64,000 bases of DNA from Citrobacter tructae (GTDB lineage: Bacteria > Pseudomonadota > Gammaproteobacteria > Enterobacterales > Enterobacteriaceae). The notes beneath the pieces are model-generated. The model worked only from the letters and a program-made list of their open reading frames with translations. It was not told the DNA's origin and did not search any database. The stretch covers positions 1,426,001 to 1,490,000 of the forward strand of contig NZ_CP038469.1 of assembly GCF_004684345.1 (NCBI RefSeq), given 5' to 3'. The position numbers and the translations under genes are program-made. The first letter of the stretch is position 1; the number at the start of each line of letters is the position of its first letter. Below, piece after piece: positions 1 to 7,863 of this stretch.

Positions 1-330
1 CACTGACACAACATGCCAGTCAACCGTATATTTTCCAGCATCCAGTGACTGTTCAACAGGCACAATCAGTTGCGTCTTGTCCTGTTCATTACGCGTCGCC
101 TTGCCCGTTTTGATCTGTTCTTTGTTTGGGCCTGTCAGCGTTGCGCCGCTGAATCCCGGCTCGACGCCCTCAGAAAAATTCAGCGTCAACGCCTGGGGAG
201 ATGTCGCGACCTCGGCATTAGCCGACGGGCTTTGTTTTGTCAGGTGAGCATGAGCCAATGCAGCGGGTGTTGCCAGAACGCTGGCGAGTACGATGAAAGC
301 AGAGCGAAGTGTAGATGCAGGTGAAGCCAT
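1..330 (-). CDS. yobA: YobA, CopC-domain periplasmic copper-binding protein (3' end outside window)
   Basis: The gene starts at ATG 330 and runs off the left edge, so about 110 residues are visible and only a short C-terminal piece is missing if it matches the E. coli length of about 124. A signal peptide ends in ATPAALA, and the mature protein would start HAHLTKQSP, placing a histidine at the new N-terminus. CopC-family proteins use that histidine to bind Cu(II) in the periplasm. The rest reads as the CopC beta-sandwich (NFSEGVEPGFSGATL region). In relatives it lies downstream of yebZ (CopD-like) and acts in copper handling. It is divergent from holE, with about 145 bases between starts. Identification is by recalled similarity to E. 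coli YobA. Confidence 0.9.
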   Translation of the reverse strand, partial: MASPASTLRSAFIVLASVLATPAALAHAHLTKQSPSANAEVATSPQALTLNFSEGVEPGFSGATLTGPNKEQIKTGKATRNEQDKTQLIVPVEQSLDAGKYTVDWHVVSV

Positions 331-474
331 ATCAACTATTCCTTTTCGTTATGTCTATTCTGTAGAGAATAACCTTCTACAATGAACGAGTCGAGAATCA
401 TCAATTCAGGCTTGCCATTAACGCACACTCTTAGTAACTTTTGCGCGCTACGGGATACCAATAAGGAGAAACGC

Positions 475-699
475 ATGAATCTGGCCAAACTCGAACAAGC
501 TGAAATGGATAAGGTCAATGTCGACCTGGCTGCGGCAGGCGTCGCTTTTAAAGAGCGCTATAACATGCCGGTTGTTGCAGAAGTCGTCGAGCGTGAGCAA
601 CCTGAACATTTACGTGACTGGTTTCGTGAACGGTTAATTGCACATCGCTTGGCATCCGTTTCCCTCTCACGTTTACCTTACGAGCCGAAAGTTAAATAA
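475..699 (+). CDS. holE: DNA polymerase III theta subunit
   Basis: This 74-residue protein matches HolE, the small theta subunit that binds the epsilon proofreading exonuclease in the polymerase III core. The conserved stretch EMDKVNVDLAAAGVAFKERY and the C-terminal LSRLPYEP are present. The start at ATG 475 is set by AAGGAG at 463-468. An in-frame ATG at 382 would add 31 residues unlike the family and has no good ribosome site. E. coli HolE has 76 residues and begins MLKNLAKL; here the protein begins MNLAKL. The gene stands alone, between divergent yobA and the downstream yobB. Confidence 0.93.
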   Translation: MNLAKLEQAEMDKVNVDLAAAGVAFKERYNMPVVAEVVEREQPEHLRDWFRERLIAHRLASVSLSRLPYEPKVK

Positions 700-805
700 A
701 ACTTATAATACGTTACGATTCCTTACATGATGGCTGCTACAGTATAAGTATATTCTTAATCTATACTTTAAAGATGAATGTAGACACTATGAAAAGGAAG
801 TCATT

Positions 806-1462
806 ATGTCACACTGGAAAATCGCTGCAGCGCAGTACGAACCACTTCAATCATCACTAACTGAACACGTCGCCCATCACCTGCAGTTCATCAGAGCCGC
901 CGCTAAATGCCAATGTGAGTTGCTGGTTTTTCCCTCCCTGTCTCTGTTGGGCTGTATTGATGAGCGCGATGAACTTCCCGCCCCACCCGATGAATCTCTG
1001 TTGCAACCCCTCGCCCACGCCGCCGTGACGTATCGCATGACCATTATCGTGGGGTTACCGGTTGAACATAAAGAACGTTTCGTAAAAGGCATCGCACTTT
1101 TTTCTCCATGGATGACGTCACCGTTAACGTTTCACCAGAGCCATGGTGCCTGTATTGCCAGACAGCGAAATACCATCAGCGTCGTCGACAGCCAGCCGGA
1201 GGGCATCGATATTGACCCTGCGTTTTCACTGTTTACCACCAGTCAGTGCGTCAGCGAACCTGAACTCCTCTCCTCAACATCTCGCCTGCAACATTTCTCA
1301 CATCAGTTCGCCATTGCGGTGCTGATGGCTAATGCGCGCGGTAGCAGCGCATTATGGGATGAACGCGGCCGGTTAATTGTGCGCGCGGGCAGCGGTTCAT
1401 TGCTCTTAACCGGTCAACGCACCTCTCAGGGTTGGCAAGGCGATATCATTCCATTACGCTAG
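806..1462 (+). CDS. yobB: YobB, nitrilase-fold (C-N hydrolase-like) protein with lost active site
   Basis: The 218-residue protein matches E. coli YobB in length and in the start (MSHWKIAAAQYEP), and AAGGAAG lies just before ATG 806. It has the carbon-nitrogen hydrolase fold: AAAQYEP strand at the N-terminus, LLVFPSLSLLG near residue 40, VLMANARGSSALWDERG near 175. The family's catalytic triad is Glu-Lys-Cys. Here the Glu of the usual FPE motif is Ser (FPS), the Lys region reads FHQSHG, and no Cys sits in a CxD/CYD motif. It is therefore probably not an amidase, and its function is unknown. The 3' end lies just before exoX (24 bases), so the two may be co-transcribed. Confidence 0.85.
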   Translation: MSHWKIAAAQYEPLQSSLTEHVAHHLQFIRAAAKCQCELLVFPSLSLLGCIDERDELPAPPDESLLQPLAHAAVTYRMTIIVGLPVEHKERFVKGIALFSPWMTSPLTFHQSHGACIARQRNTISVVDSQPEGIDIDPAFSLFTTSQCVSEPELLSSTSRLQHFSHQFAIAVLMANARGSSALWDERGRLIVRAGSGSLLLTGQRTSQGWQGDIIPLR

Positions 1463-1485
1463 TCGTTTTCGGCCAGGAGCATGGC

Positions 1486-2148
1486 ATGTTGCGCATAATA
1501 GATACAGAAACCTGCGGTCTGCAGGGAGGCATTGTTGAGATCGCTTCTGTCGATGTGGTTGATGGCAAAATTGTTAATCCGATGAGCCACCTCGTTCGGC
1601 CTGATCGTCCCATCAGCCCACAGGCGATGGCTATTCATAGGATTACGGAAGCCATGGTAGCGGGTAAACCGTGGATTGAAGACGTCATCCCACATTATTA
1701 CGGCAGCGAGTGGTACGTCGCGCACAATGCCAGTTTCGATCGACGCGTATTGCCTGACATGCCCGGTGAATGGATTTGCACCATGAAGCTGTCCCGACGT
1801 CTGTGGCCGGGGATCAAATACAGCAACATGGCGTTATATAACTCCCGTAAGCTGAGCGTACAGACGCCCGTCGGTTTGCATCAGCACCGCGCGCTTTACG
1901 ATTGCTATATCACCGCGGCATTGCTGATCGACATCATGAACACCTCAGGCTGGTCGGCAGAGCAAATGGTCGACATTACCGGTCGTCCTGCGCTATTAAC
2001 CACATTTACCTTCGGTAAATATCGCGGTAAAGCCGTTTCCGAGGTCGCCGAACGCGATCCAGGCTATCTGCGCTGGCTGTTTAATAACCTTGACAGTATG
2101 AGCCCGGAACTGCGATTAACACTTAAACACTATCTGGATAACGCCTAG
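1486..2148 (+). CDS. exoX: Exodeoxyribonuclease X
   Basis: This 220-residue DnaQ-superfamily 3'-5' exonuclease acts on single-stranded and duplex DNA, and contributes to UV resistance and mismatch repair in E. coli. The first exonuclease motif is at the N-terminus (IIDTETCG, metal-binding Asp6 and Glu8). The second is around HNASFDRR, and the third contains the HRALYDCY region. The start at ATG 1486 is preceded by CCAGGAGC and gives the E. coli length; an out-of-frame ATG lies at 1481. The stop overlaps the stop of the convergent ptrB in the palindrome CTAG at 2145-2148. Confidence 0.94.
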   Translation: MLRIIDTETCGLQGGIVEIASVDVVDGKIVNPMSHLVRPDRPISPQAMAIHRITEAMVAGKPWIEDVIPHYYGSEWYVAHNASFDRRVLPDMPGEWICTMKLSRRLWPGIKYSNMALYNSRKLSVQTPVGLHQHRALYDCYITAALLIDIMNTSGWSAEQMVDITGRPALLTTFTFGKYRGKAVSEVAERDPGYLRWLFNNLDSMSPELRLTLKHYLDNA

Positions 2149-4205
2149 GCAGCAGCGTGGCCGGGCAACGTCCCTTGTGCCAGGCCAATCAAAAAGGCGA
2201 ACTCAAGAGCCACGCCTTCATAAGATTTATAGCGACCAGATTTACCGCCGTGCCCAGAGTCCATATCCGTACACAGCAACAGTAGATGATCGTCCGTTTT
2301 CAGCTCTCGTAGTTTTGCCACCCATTTTGCCGGTTCCCAGTATTGCACCTGGGAATCGTGTAACCCGGTGGTAACCAGCAGATGCGGATAGGCCTGCGCG
2401 GTAACATTATCGTACGGGCTGTAGCTTTTCATGTAGGCGTAATATTCCGCATCCTGCGGGTTGCCCCACTCTTCAAACTCCCCAGTGGTCAGCGGAATCG
2501 ACTCGTCCAGCATCGTGGTCACCACGTCAACAAACGGCACCTGAGCAACCACTCCGTGAAACAGCTCCGGGCGTTCGTTAATGGCGACGCCCATCAGCAT
2601 CCCACCGGCGCTTCCTCCCATGCCATAGCATAATGAAGGTGAACCGTATCCCTGCTTGAGCAAGGCATCGCAGACGTCGAGATAATCGTTGAAGGTGTTT
2701 TTCTTGAGCAAAAACTTACCGTCTTCGTACCATTGTTGCCCCAGCTCGCCTCCACCACGAACGTGGGCAATGGCATACACAAAGCCGCGATCCAGCAGGC
2801 TTAAACGGCTGCTGCTAAAATCAGCGTCCATACTGGCCCCATAGGAGCCATAGCCGTATACCAGCAATGGATTTTTCTCTTTTTGGAAATGCTTCTGATG
2901 GTAAACCAGCGAAACCGGCACCTCTGTGCCATCACGCACGGTGATCCACATGTGCTCGCTACGGTAATTTTCCGCATCAAAACCAGGGACCTCCGTCTGT
3001 TTAAGCACCCGTCGCTCTCCGGTGTCCATATCCAGCTCAAAGAGCGTGTCCGGCGTCGTCATTGATGAATAGCCATAACGCAGCCGTGATGTTTCCGGTT
3101 CGGGGTTATAAGCAAGCCAGGTGACATAGGCTGGATCGTCAAAGGCGATCCCAACCACTTCGCGCGTCTTACGGTTGATCTGTCGCAGGCTGGTTAATCC
3201 CCGCTGACGTTCTTCCACCACCAGCCAGTCGGTAAACAGCGTAAAGCCTTCCAGCATGACGCTCTCGCGCGGTGGAATCAGCTCTTCCCAGGACTGTTCA
3301 TCACGCACGCGAGTACGGTACAGACCAAAGTTTTTACCCTGACGGTTAGATCGCAGATAAAACGCGTGCTGATAGTGATCGAGGCTGTACTCATGATCTT
3401 TGCGCCGCGGTAAAAAAACTAATGGTTCGGCATCGGCCAGCTCGGCATCAAGCAGCAAAACCTCACTGGTGGTCGCACTGGCAAGATGAATAACGACATA
3501 ATGCTGCGAGGTCGTTTTATGCAGGCTGACATAAAACATATCGTCCGCCTCTTCATAGACCAGCCGATCCTGGGATGACGGTGAGCCGACGGTGTGCCGC
3601 CAGACCTGGTATGGCAACAACGTGGTTTCATGCTTACGCACGTAATAGAAAGTTTGCGAATCGTTCGCCCAGACTAATTCAGGCTCAACGTTGTCGAGGA
3701 CTTCTGGATACCAGTTACCACTTTGCAGGTTGCGAAAGCGCACGCCATATTGCCGACGCGAGAGATAATCCTCAGCCAGCGCCATAATAGTGTTGTCCGG
3801 GGATATTGCGAGACCGCCCAGCGTATAAAACTCACTGTGGGCTGCGCGCTGGTTCCCGTCCAGCAACGTATCCCATGCGTCCCACTCTTCGCTGAGTGCA
3901 GACTGGCGCTGATAAATGGCGTACTCACAGCCTGGTTCATAGATATGCCGGTAGCGAAAACCGTTCTTCACATAGGGTGCGGAAACATCCTGTGGGGGGA
4001 TACGGTCGATAATTTCTTTCAGCACGCGATCCTGCAACGCCTGCTGCGAGGCCATAACCTGACGGCCCCAGGCATTTTCTTGCTGCAGGTAATCAAGGAC
4101 CTCTGGCTGCGATCGGGTGTCATCTCGCAACCAGTAATAATTATCAACGCGCGTATCGCCATGCTGCGTCATGGCGTGTGGAATACGAGGAGCTTTGTGT
4201 AGCAT
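2145..4205 (-). CDS. ptrB: Oligopeptidase B (protease II)
   Basis: This 686-residue cytoplasmic serine peptidase of the prolyl oligopeptidase family (S9A) cleaves short peptides after Lys or Arg. The N-terminal two thirds form the beta-propeller. The C-terminal alpha/beta-hydrolase domain carries the nucleophile motif GGSAGG and the downstream TTGLHDSQV and DMDSGHGG segments with the Asp and His. The start at ATG 4205 (MLHKAPRIPHAMT) gives exactly the E. coli length. An upstream in-frame ATG at 4229 would add eight unrelated residues. The gene is transcribed alone, convergent with exoX. Confidence 0.95.
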   Translation of the reverse strand: MLHKAPRIPHAMTQHGDTRVDNYYWLRDDTRSQPEVLDYLQQENAWGRQVMASQQALQDRVLKEIIDRIPPQDVSAPYVKNGFRYRHIYEPGCEYAIYQRQSALSEEWDAWDTLLDGNQRAAHSEFYTLGGLAISPDNTIMALAEDYLSRRQYGVRFRNLQSGNWYPEVLDNVEPELVWANDSQTFYYVRKHETTLLPYQVWRHTVGSPSSQDRLVYEEADDMFYVSLHKTTSQHYVVIHLASATTSEVLLLDAELADAEPLVFLPRRKDHEYSLDHYQHAFYLRSNRQGKNFGLYRTRVRDEQSWEELIPPRESVMLEGFTLFTDWLVVEERQRGLTSLRQINRKTREVVGIAFDDPAYVTWLAYNPEPETSRLRYGYSSMTTPDTLFELDMDTGERRVLKQTEVPGFDAENYRSEHMWITVRDGTEVPVSLVYHQKHFQKEKNPLLVYGYGSYGASMDADFSSSRLSLLDRGFVYAIAHVRGGGELGQQWYEDGKFLLKKNTFNDYLDVCDALLKQGYGSPSLCYGMGGSAGGMLMGVAINERPELFHGVVAQVPFVDVVTTMLDESIPLTTGEFEEWGNPQDAEYYAYMKSYSPYDNVTAQAYPHLLVTTGLHDSQVQYWEPAKWVAKLRELKTDDHLLLLCTDMDSGHGGKSGRYKSYEGVALEFAFLIGLAQGTLPGHAAA

Positions 4206-4291
4206 GTCATTGTTCTTTTGCTTAAACATCCTATAAGGGTGGCAAAAGTCAGCAATGATGCAAGCGAAACATGCTCCTTCGCAGTAACTAT

Positions 4292-4951
4292 TTAACTTGG
4301 CAACGCCTGTTTTTGTTGCTTAAGATCCTGCTCAATGCCTTCGCGCACATCCTGCGGGATCTTTAAGGCATCGCCCAGCGCGTTCAGATAGCTGCGCTCC
4401 ATAAAGTGGTCAATATCGATCGCCGCACAGCTAAGGAAATAAATCTCCAGCGCCTCTTCTTCATTGCGGATCCCCTGCGCCAGGCGCTGAGGATCAAGCG
4501 GTTGTTCGATGGCGCGTTCAATTAGAATGCGCCCCTGCTCTTCTACACCCGCTTCACGCAGTTGCTGCTCAATGGCCGCACGTTCTTTCGCATCGATATG
4601 GCCATCGCTTTTTGCCGCAAAGACCAGCGCGAGGATCAAGCGTTCAGTCCGCTCATCCACCGGCGTACTTTGCGTGCCAAACTGCGTCTCATCCTGATGA
4701 GCCGTGCGGACTTTATCTTTGTATTTGTTCCATAACACGCTTCCGGCAACCGCTCCGCCACCCACTAACAGCGCGCTGGTACCGTATTTGGTCAACAGTT
4801 TGCGTGAGGATTTACTGGCAACCAGTAATCCCGCCAGACCGCCTAATGCCCCGGGAACCAGCAGTTTGCTCAGCCCCTGATCGCCCGAAGAGGACGCGGA
4901 CGATCCTTTTTGCCCAAGAAGAGATTGTAGTTGATTCAGCCAGTTAGCCAT
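4292..4951 (-). CDS. yebE: YebE, DUF533 inner-membrane-associated protein
   Basis: The 219-residue protein matches E. coli YebE. The N-terminal third is rich in Gly, Ser and Leu and contains a hydrophobic stretch (LVPGALGGLAGLLVA, then ALLVGGGAVAGSVLW), consistent with membrane association. The C-terminal half is a soluble helical TerB-like region (LILALVFAAKSDGHIDAKE). ATG 4951 is chosen because GAGGGG lies just upstream and the length equals the E. coli protein; an earlier ATG at 4984 has no support. In E. coli it belongs to the envelope-stress (Cpx) response, but no CpxR box was confirmed here. The molecular function is unknown. Confidence 0.9.
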   Translation of the reverse strand: MANWLNQLQSLLGQKGSSASSSGDQGLSKLLVPGALGGLAGLLVASKSSRKLLTKYGTSALLVGGGAVAGSVLWNKYKDKVRTAHQDETQFGTQSTPVDERTERLILALVFAAKSDGHIDAKERAAIEQQLREAGVEEQGRILIERAIEQPLDPQRLAQGIRNEEEALEIYFLSCAAIDIDHFMERSYLNALGDALKIPQDVREGIEQDLKQQKQALPS

Positions 4952-5044
4952 TTTGCCCCTCAAGTACCGACGATTAATCATCACAGCGTACCCGAGGGGA
5001 TGTCAGGAAGTGTCTATTGTAGCAAAAGATGCGCAAATACCGGG

Positions 5045-5398
5045 TTACTGCGACAGGTACTCCGCGCTACCCGCTTTACAATCAACCTTCACCTGATAGT
5101 GAATATCCGCGCTCTTGCCGCGTACAGTAAGAGGAACCGTCCACTGCCCGTCTTTACCGACAATGTCCTGCGGATTAACCCACGCGACTGGATCAAGTTG
5201 TCCCAGTTTTTTCTGATCGTCAGCCCAGCGAACAATGCGATTTTGCTGATAATCACGTTTTACACTTGCCGCAATACCGTCGGCATCCAGACCTTCGCAC
5301 TTAGGAAACTGGACGGTCTTACTTTCCGTATTTGCAGCAAAGGCCGATACGCTGGCAGATAACAGCAGCAGGCTCAACAGCGTTTTTCTTTTATTCAT
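5045..5398 (-). CDS. yebF: YebF, protein secreted to the medium
   Basis: This 117-residue protein has a clear signal peptide (MNKRKTLLSLLLLSASVSAFA, cleavage near residue 21) and a mature part of about 96 residues with two cysteines (FPKCEGLDADG and VDCKAG) that could form a disulfide. E. coli YebF passes the inner membrane by Sec and then leaves through outer-membrane porins, and is used as a carrier for exported proteins. Its fold resembles colicin immunity proteins. The gene lies between yebE and yebG on the same strand with its own spacing, so no tight operon is evident. Confidence 0.9.
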   Translation of the reverse strand: MNKRKTLLSLLLLSASVSAFAANTESKTVQFPKCEGLDADGIAASVKRDYQQNRIVRWADDQKKLGQLDPVAWVNPQDIVGKDGQWTVPLTVRGKSADIHYQVKVDCKAGSAEYLSQ

Positions 5399-5517
5399 TC
5401 TTTTCTCCTTTATCCCCTACACCTTTCAGGCTGCAGAAATGCAACACGAAATCAGTTGGGTACAGCACAATGATTCAGGAAAAAGCATGGTACAAAACGC
5501 CGGGAGCGCAAGTCGGA

Positions 5518-5808
5518 TCAGGCCGCTTGTGTATCATCCTCGTCGGAAGCTGCGTTTTCGACTGCCTGAGGTGATGGCAGTTTGCCGTTTTTCAGGATGG
5601 TGCTCAGCACGTCTTTTTGCTCAGCCAGCCACAGAGACAGTGCTTCACGCTGTTCATCTTCGAGCGCGACCGGCGACTGTTCCAGCCATGTATCTAGCAG
5701 ATCTGCTGTATCCAGCATTTTGTCATACGCATCGGCTTCCTTTTTGCTGGTAAACGACATTTTTTCCTCACCTTCCCGAATGACTACGTATTTAACTTCA
5801 ACCGCCAT
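5518..5808 (-). CDS. yebG: YebG, SOS-induced DNA damage protein
   Basis: The 96-residue protein matches E. coli YebG (MAVEVKYVVIREGEEKMSFTS). It is a small soluble acidic protein with a C-terminal Asp/Glu tail, and its biochemical role is poorly known. E. coli yebG is induced by DNA damage under LexA. A textbook LexA box lies 20 bases upstream of the start (5829-5844), which supports both the identity and the start. An in-frame extension to 5871 would run through the LexA box and is rejected. It is divergent from purT. Confidence 0.93.
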   Translation of the reverse strand: MAVEVKYVVIREGEEKMSFTSKKEADAYDKMLDTADLLDTWLEQSPVALEDEQREALSLWLAEQKDVLSTILKNGKLPSPQAVENAASDEDDTQAA

Positions 5809-5828
5809 TTTGCAGCCTCTTAAATTAC

Positions 5829-5844
5829 CTGTAATTATGTACAG
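5829..5844 (-). promoter_or_regulatory. LexA (SOS) box of yebG
   Basis: The sequence CTGTAATTATGTACAG on the plus strand is CTG-N10-CAG with the AT-rich centre expected of a LexA operator, and is almost palindromic. It lies 20 bases upstream of the yebG start codon, where it would cover the promoter. Confidence 0.88.
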
Positions 5845-5888
5845 TATATTCTTTTTCAGCCACGAAATCAACCTGGTAATAAAGACAG

Positions 5889-5904
5889 ACGCAAACGTTT
5901 TCGT
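5889..5904 (+). promoter_or_regulatory. PurR box of purT
   Basis: ACGCAAACGTTTTCGT matches the PurR operator consensus at every position (inverted repeat centred on ACG-TTT). It is 35 bases before the purT start, so the hypoxanthine/guanine-bound PurR repressor should control purT. Confidence 0.92.
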
Positions 5905-5939
5905 ATATACTGCGCCCAGATAAAACAGGGGATTAATTT

Positions 5940-7118
5940 ATGACGTTATTAGGCACGGCGCTGCGTCCGGCAGCAACGCGAGTGATGTTATTAGGTTCAG
6001 GGGAACTGGGTAAAGAAGTAGCAATTGAATGCCAGCGCCTGGGTGTGGAAGTGATTGCCGTGGATCGTTACCCCGACGCGCCGGCGATGCACGTAGCCCA
6101 CCGCGCATACGTGATTAATATGCTGGATGGCGACGCATTGCGCGAGGTCGTCGAGCGTGAAAAGCCACATTATATCGTGCCCGAAATTGAAGCCATTGCG
6201 ACGGATATGCTGGTTAAACTGGAGCAGGAAGGCCTGAACGTTGCGCCCTGTGCCCGCGCAACGCAACTGACCATGAACCGTGAAGGTATCCGGCGCCTTG
6301 CTGCTGAAGAGTTGTCCTTACCCACGTCCTCTTTCCGCTTTGCCGATAGCGAGGCCCGCTTTCGTGATGCGGTGGCCGAAATCGGCTTTCCGTGCATCGT
6401 GAAGCCGGTAATGAGTTCTTCCGGTAAGGGGCAGAGTTTTATTCGTTCCGCCGAGCAGCTTACCGAAGCCTGGGAGTATGCCCAACAGGGAGGCCGTGCA
6501 GGTTCCGGGCGCGTGATCGTCGAAGGCGTAGTCAATTTCGATTTTGAAATCACCCTGCTGACCGTCAGCGCCGTTGACGGTGTGCACTTCTGCGCGCCAG
6601 TAGGCCATCGCCAGGAAGATGGCGATTACCGTGAATCCTGGCAGCCGCAGCAGATGAGTGAGCTGGCGCTGGAACGCGCACAGGAGATTGCCCGCAAGGT
6701 CGTGCTGGCGTTGGGTGGTTATGGGTTGTTTGGCGTAGAGTTATTTGTTTGCGGTGACGAGGTGATTTTCAGCGAAGTCTCCCCTCGCCCACACGACACC
6801 GGCATGGTGACGTTGATTTCGCAAGATCAGTCCGAATTTGCGTTGCACGTTCGTGCGTTCCTCGGATTGCCCGTTGGTATAATCCGCCAGTATGGTCCGT
6901 CTGCATCGGCCGTTATTCTGCCGCAGCTTACCAGCCAGAATGTGACGTTTGGTAACATTGAAAGTGCTGTTGGTGCCGGTTTGCAACTCCGTTTGTTCGG
7001 TAAGCCGGAAATCGAAGGCTCGCGTCGTTTAGGCGTCGTGCTGGCAACAGCAGAAAGCGTTGATGCAGCAGTTGAGCGAGCGAAAATCGCCGCTGCACAG
7101 GTGAACGTCGCAGGATAA
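5940..7118 (+). CDS. purT: Formate-dependent phosphoribosylglycinamide formyltransferase (GAR transformylase 2)
   Basis: The 392-residue ATP-grasp enzyme converts glycinamide ribonucleotide to its formyl derivative using formate and ATP, the folate-independent route of purine synthesis step 3. The N-terminal Rossmann-like part has VMLLGSGELGKE. The ATP-grasp core includes CIVKPVMSSSGKGQ near residue 155 and the metal-binding FSEVSPRPHDTG near 280. Length and start equal E. coli PurT. It is a single gene with a PurR box upstream and two hairpin terminators downstream. Confidence 0.96.
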   Translation: MTLLGTALRPAATRVMLLGSGELGKEVAIECQRLGVEVIAVDRYPDAPAMHVAHRAYVINMLDGDALREVVEREKPHYIVPEIEAIATDMLVKLEQEGLNVAPCARATQLTMNREGIRRLAAEELSLPTSSFRFADSEARFRDAVAEIGFPCIVKPVMSSSGKGQSFIRSAEQLTEAWEYAQQGGRAGSGRVIVEGVVNFDFEITLLTVSAVDGVHFCAPVGHRQEDGDYRESWQPQQMSELALERAQEIARKVVLALGGYGLFGVELFVCGDEVIFSEVSPRPHDTGMVTLISQDQSEFALHVRAFLGLPVGIIRQYGPSASAVILPQLTSQNVTFGNIESAVGAGLQLRLFGKPEIEGSRRLGVVLATAESVDAAVERAKIAAAQVNVAG

Positions 7119-7144
7119 AAAAACGGGCCACCCGACCCGTTTTA
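7117..7144. terminator. Rho-independent terminator after purT
   Basis: AACGGG (7122-7127) and CCCGTT (7136-7141) form a stem with an A tract on the left and a T tract on the right, so it can act in both directions between convergent purT and eda. Confidence 0.75.
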
Positions 7145-7151
7145 GACTCAC

Positions 7152-7180
7152 ATGCCCGGTAAACGCTACCGGGCATTTTA
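7152..7180 (+). terminator. Second hairpin terminator after purT
   Basis: A perfect 10-bp stem ATGCCCGGTA / TACCGGGCAT with a five-base loop is followed by TTTTA. It lies just beyond the end of the convergent eda gene and would back up the first terminator. Confidence 0.7.
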
Positions 7181-7188
7181 TGCTATTA

Positions 7189-7827
7189 CTACTTCGCGCC
7201 TTCTACTGCTTCGCGAGCCAGCTTGGTAATGCGATCGTAGTCGCCCGCTTCCAGCGCATCCGCCGGAACCAGCCAGGAACCACCGATGCACAGCACGCTT
7301 TTCAGTGCCAGGTAGTCACGGTAGTTGGCCGGAGAGATACCGCCAGTCGGGCAGAAACGCACCTGGGAGAACGGACCCGCAATCGCCTGCAGCGCTTTTG
7401 TGCCGCCATTCGCTTCAGCTGGGAAGAATTTGAATTCTTTCAAACCGTAGTCCATGCCCAGCATCAATTCAGAAACGGTGCTGATACCTGGGATCAACGG
7501 AATCGTCCCTTCGGTTGCCGCTTTCAGCAGAGGCTCGGTCAGGCCCGGGCTAATCGCAAACTGCGCGCCAGCTTCGGTCACTTCCGCGAGCTGCTGCGGG
7601 TTCAGTACGGTGCCTGCACCGACGATGGCGTCCGGCACTTCTTTGGCGATTGCACGAATAGCATCCATCGCACATGCGGTACGTAAGGTCACTTCCAGGA
7701 CACGCACACCACCTGCAACCAGCGCTTTTGCCATCGGCACTGCGTGTTCCAGTTTATTCACCACAATAACCGGTACAACCGGGCCAGTGGTCAGGATTGC
7801 TTCTGCACTTGTCTTCCAGTTTTTCAT
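7189..7827 (-). CDS. eda: KHG/KDPG aldolase
   Basis: This 212-residue class I aldolase cleaves 2-keto-3-deoxy-6-phosphogluconate to pyruvate and glyceraldehyde 3-phosphate, the last Entner-Doudoroff step. It also acts on 2-keto-4-hydroxyglutarate. The Schiff-base lysine lies in FKFFPAEANGG (near residue 133). The proton-transfer glutamate lies in VRVLEVTLRT (near 45), and the phosphate-binding loop is PTGGIS. The protein ends in GAK, one residue shorter than the E. coli protein. It follows edd by 36 bases on the same strand, forming the edd-eda operon. Confidence 0.96.
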   Translation of the reverse strand: MKNWKTSAEAILTTGPVVPVIVVNKLEHAVPMAKALVAGGVRVLEVTLRTACAMDAIRAIAKEVPDAIVGAGTVLNPQQLAEVTEAGAQFAISPGLTEPLLKAATEGTIPLIPGISTVSELMLGMDYGLKEFKFFPAEANGGTKALQAIAGPFSQVRFCPTGGISPANYRDYLALKSVLCIGGSWLVPADALEAGDYDRITKLAREAVEGAK

Positions 7828-7863
7828 CAGAGTTTCTTCTCTCGCCTGATTACAAAATGAGTC

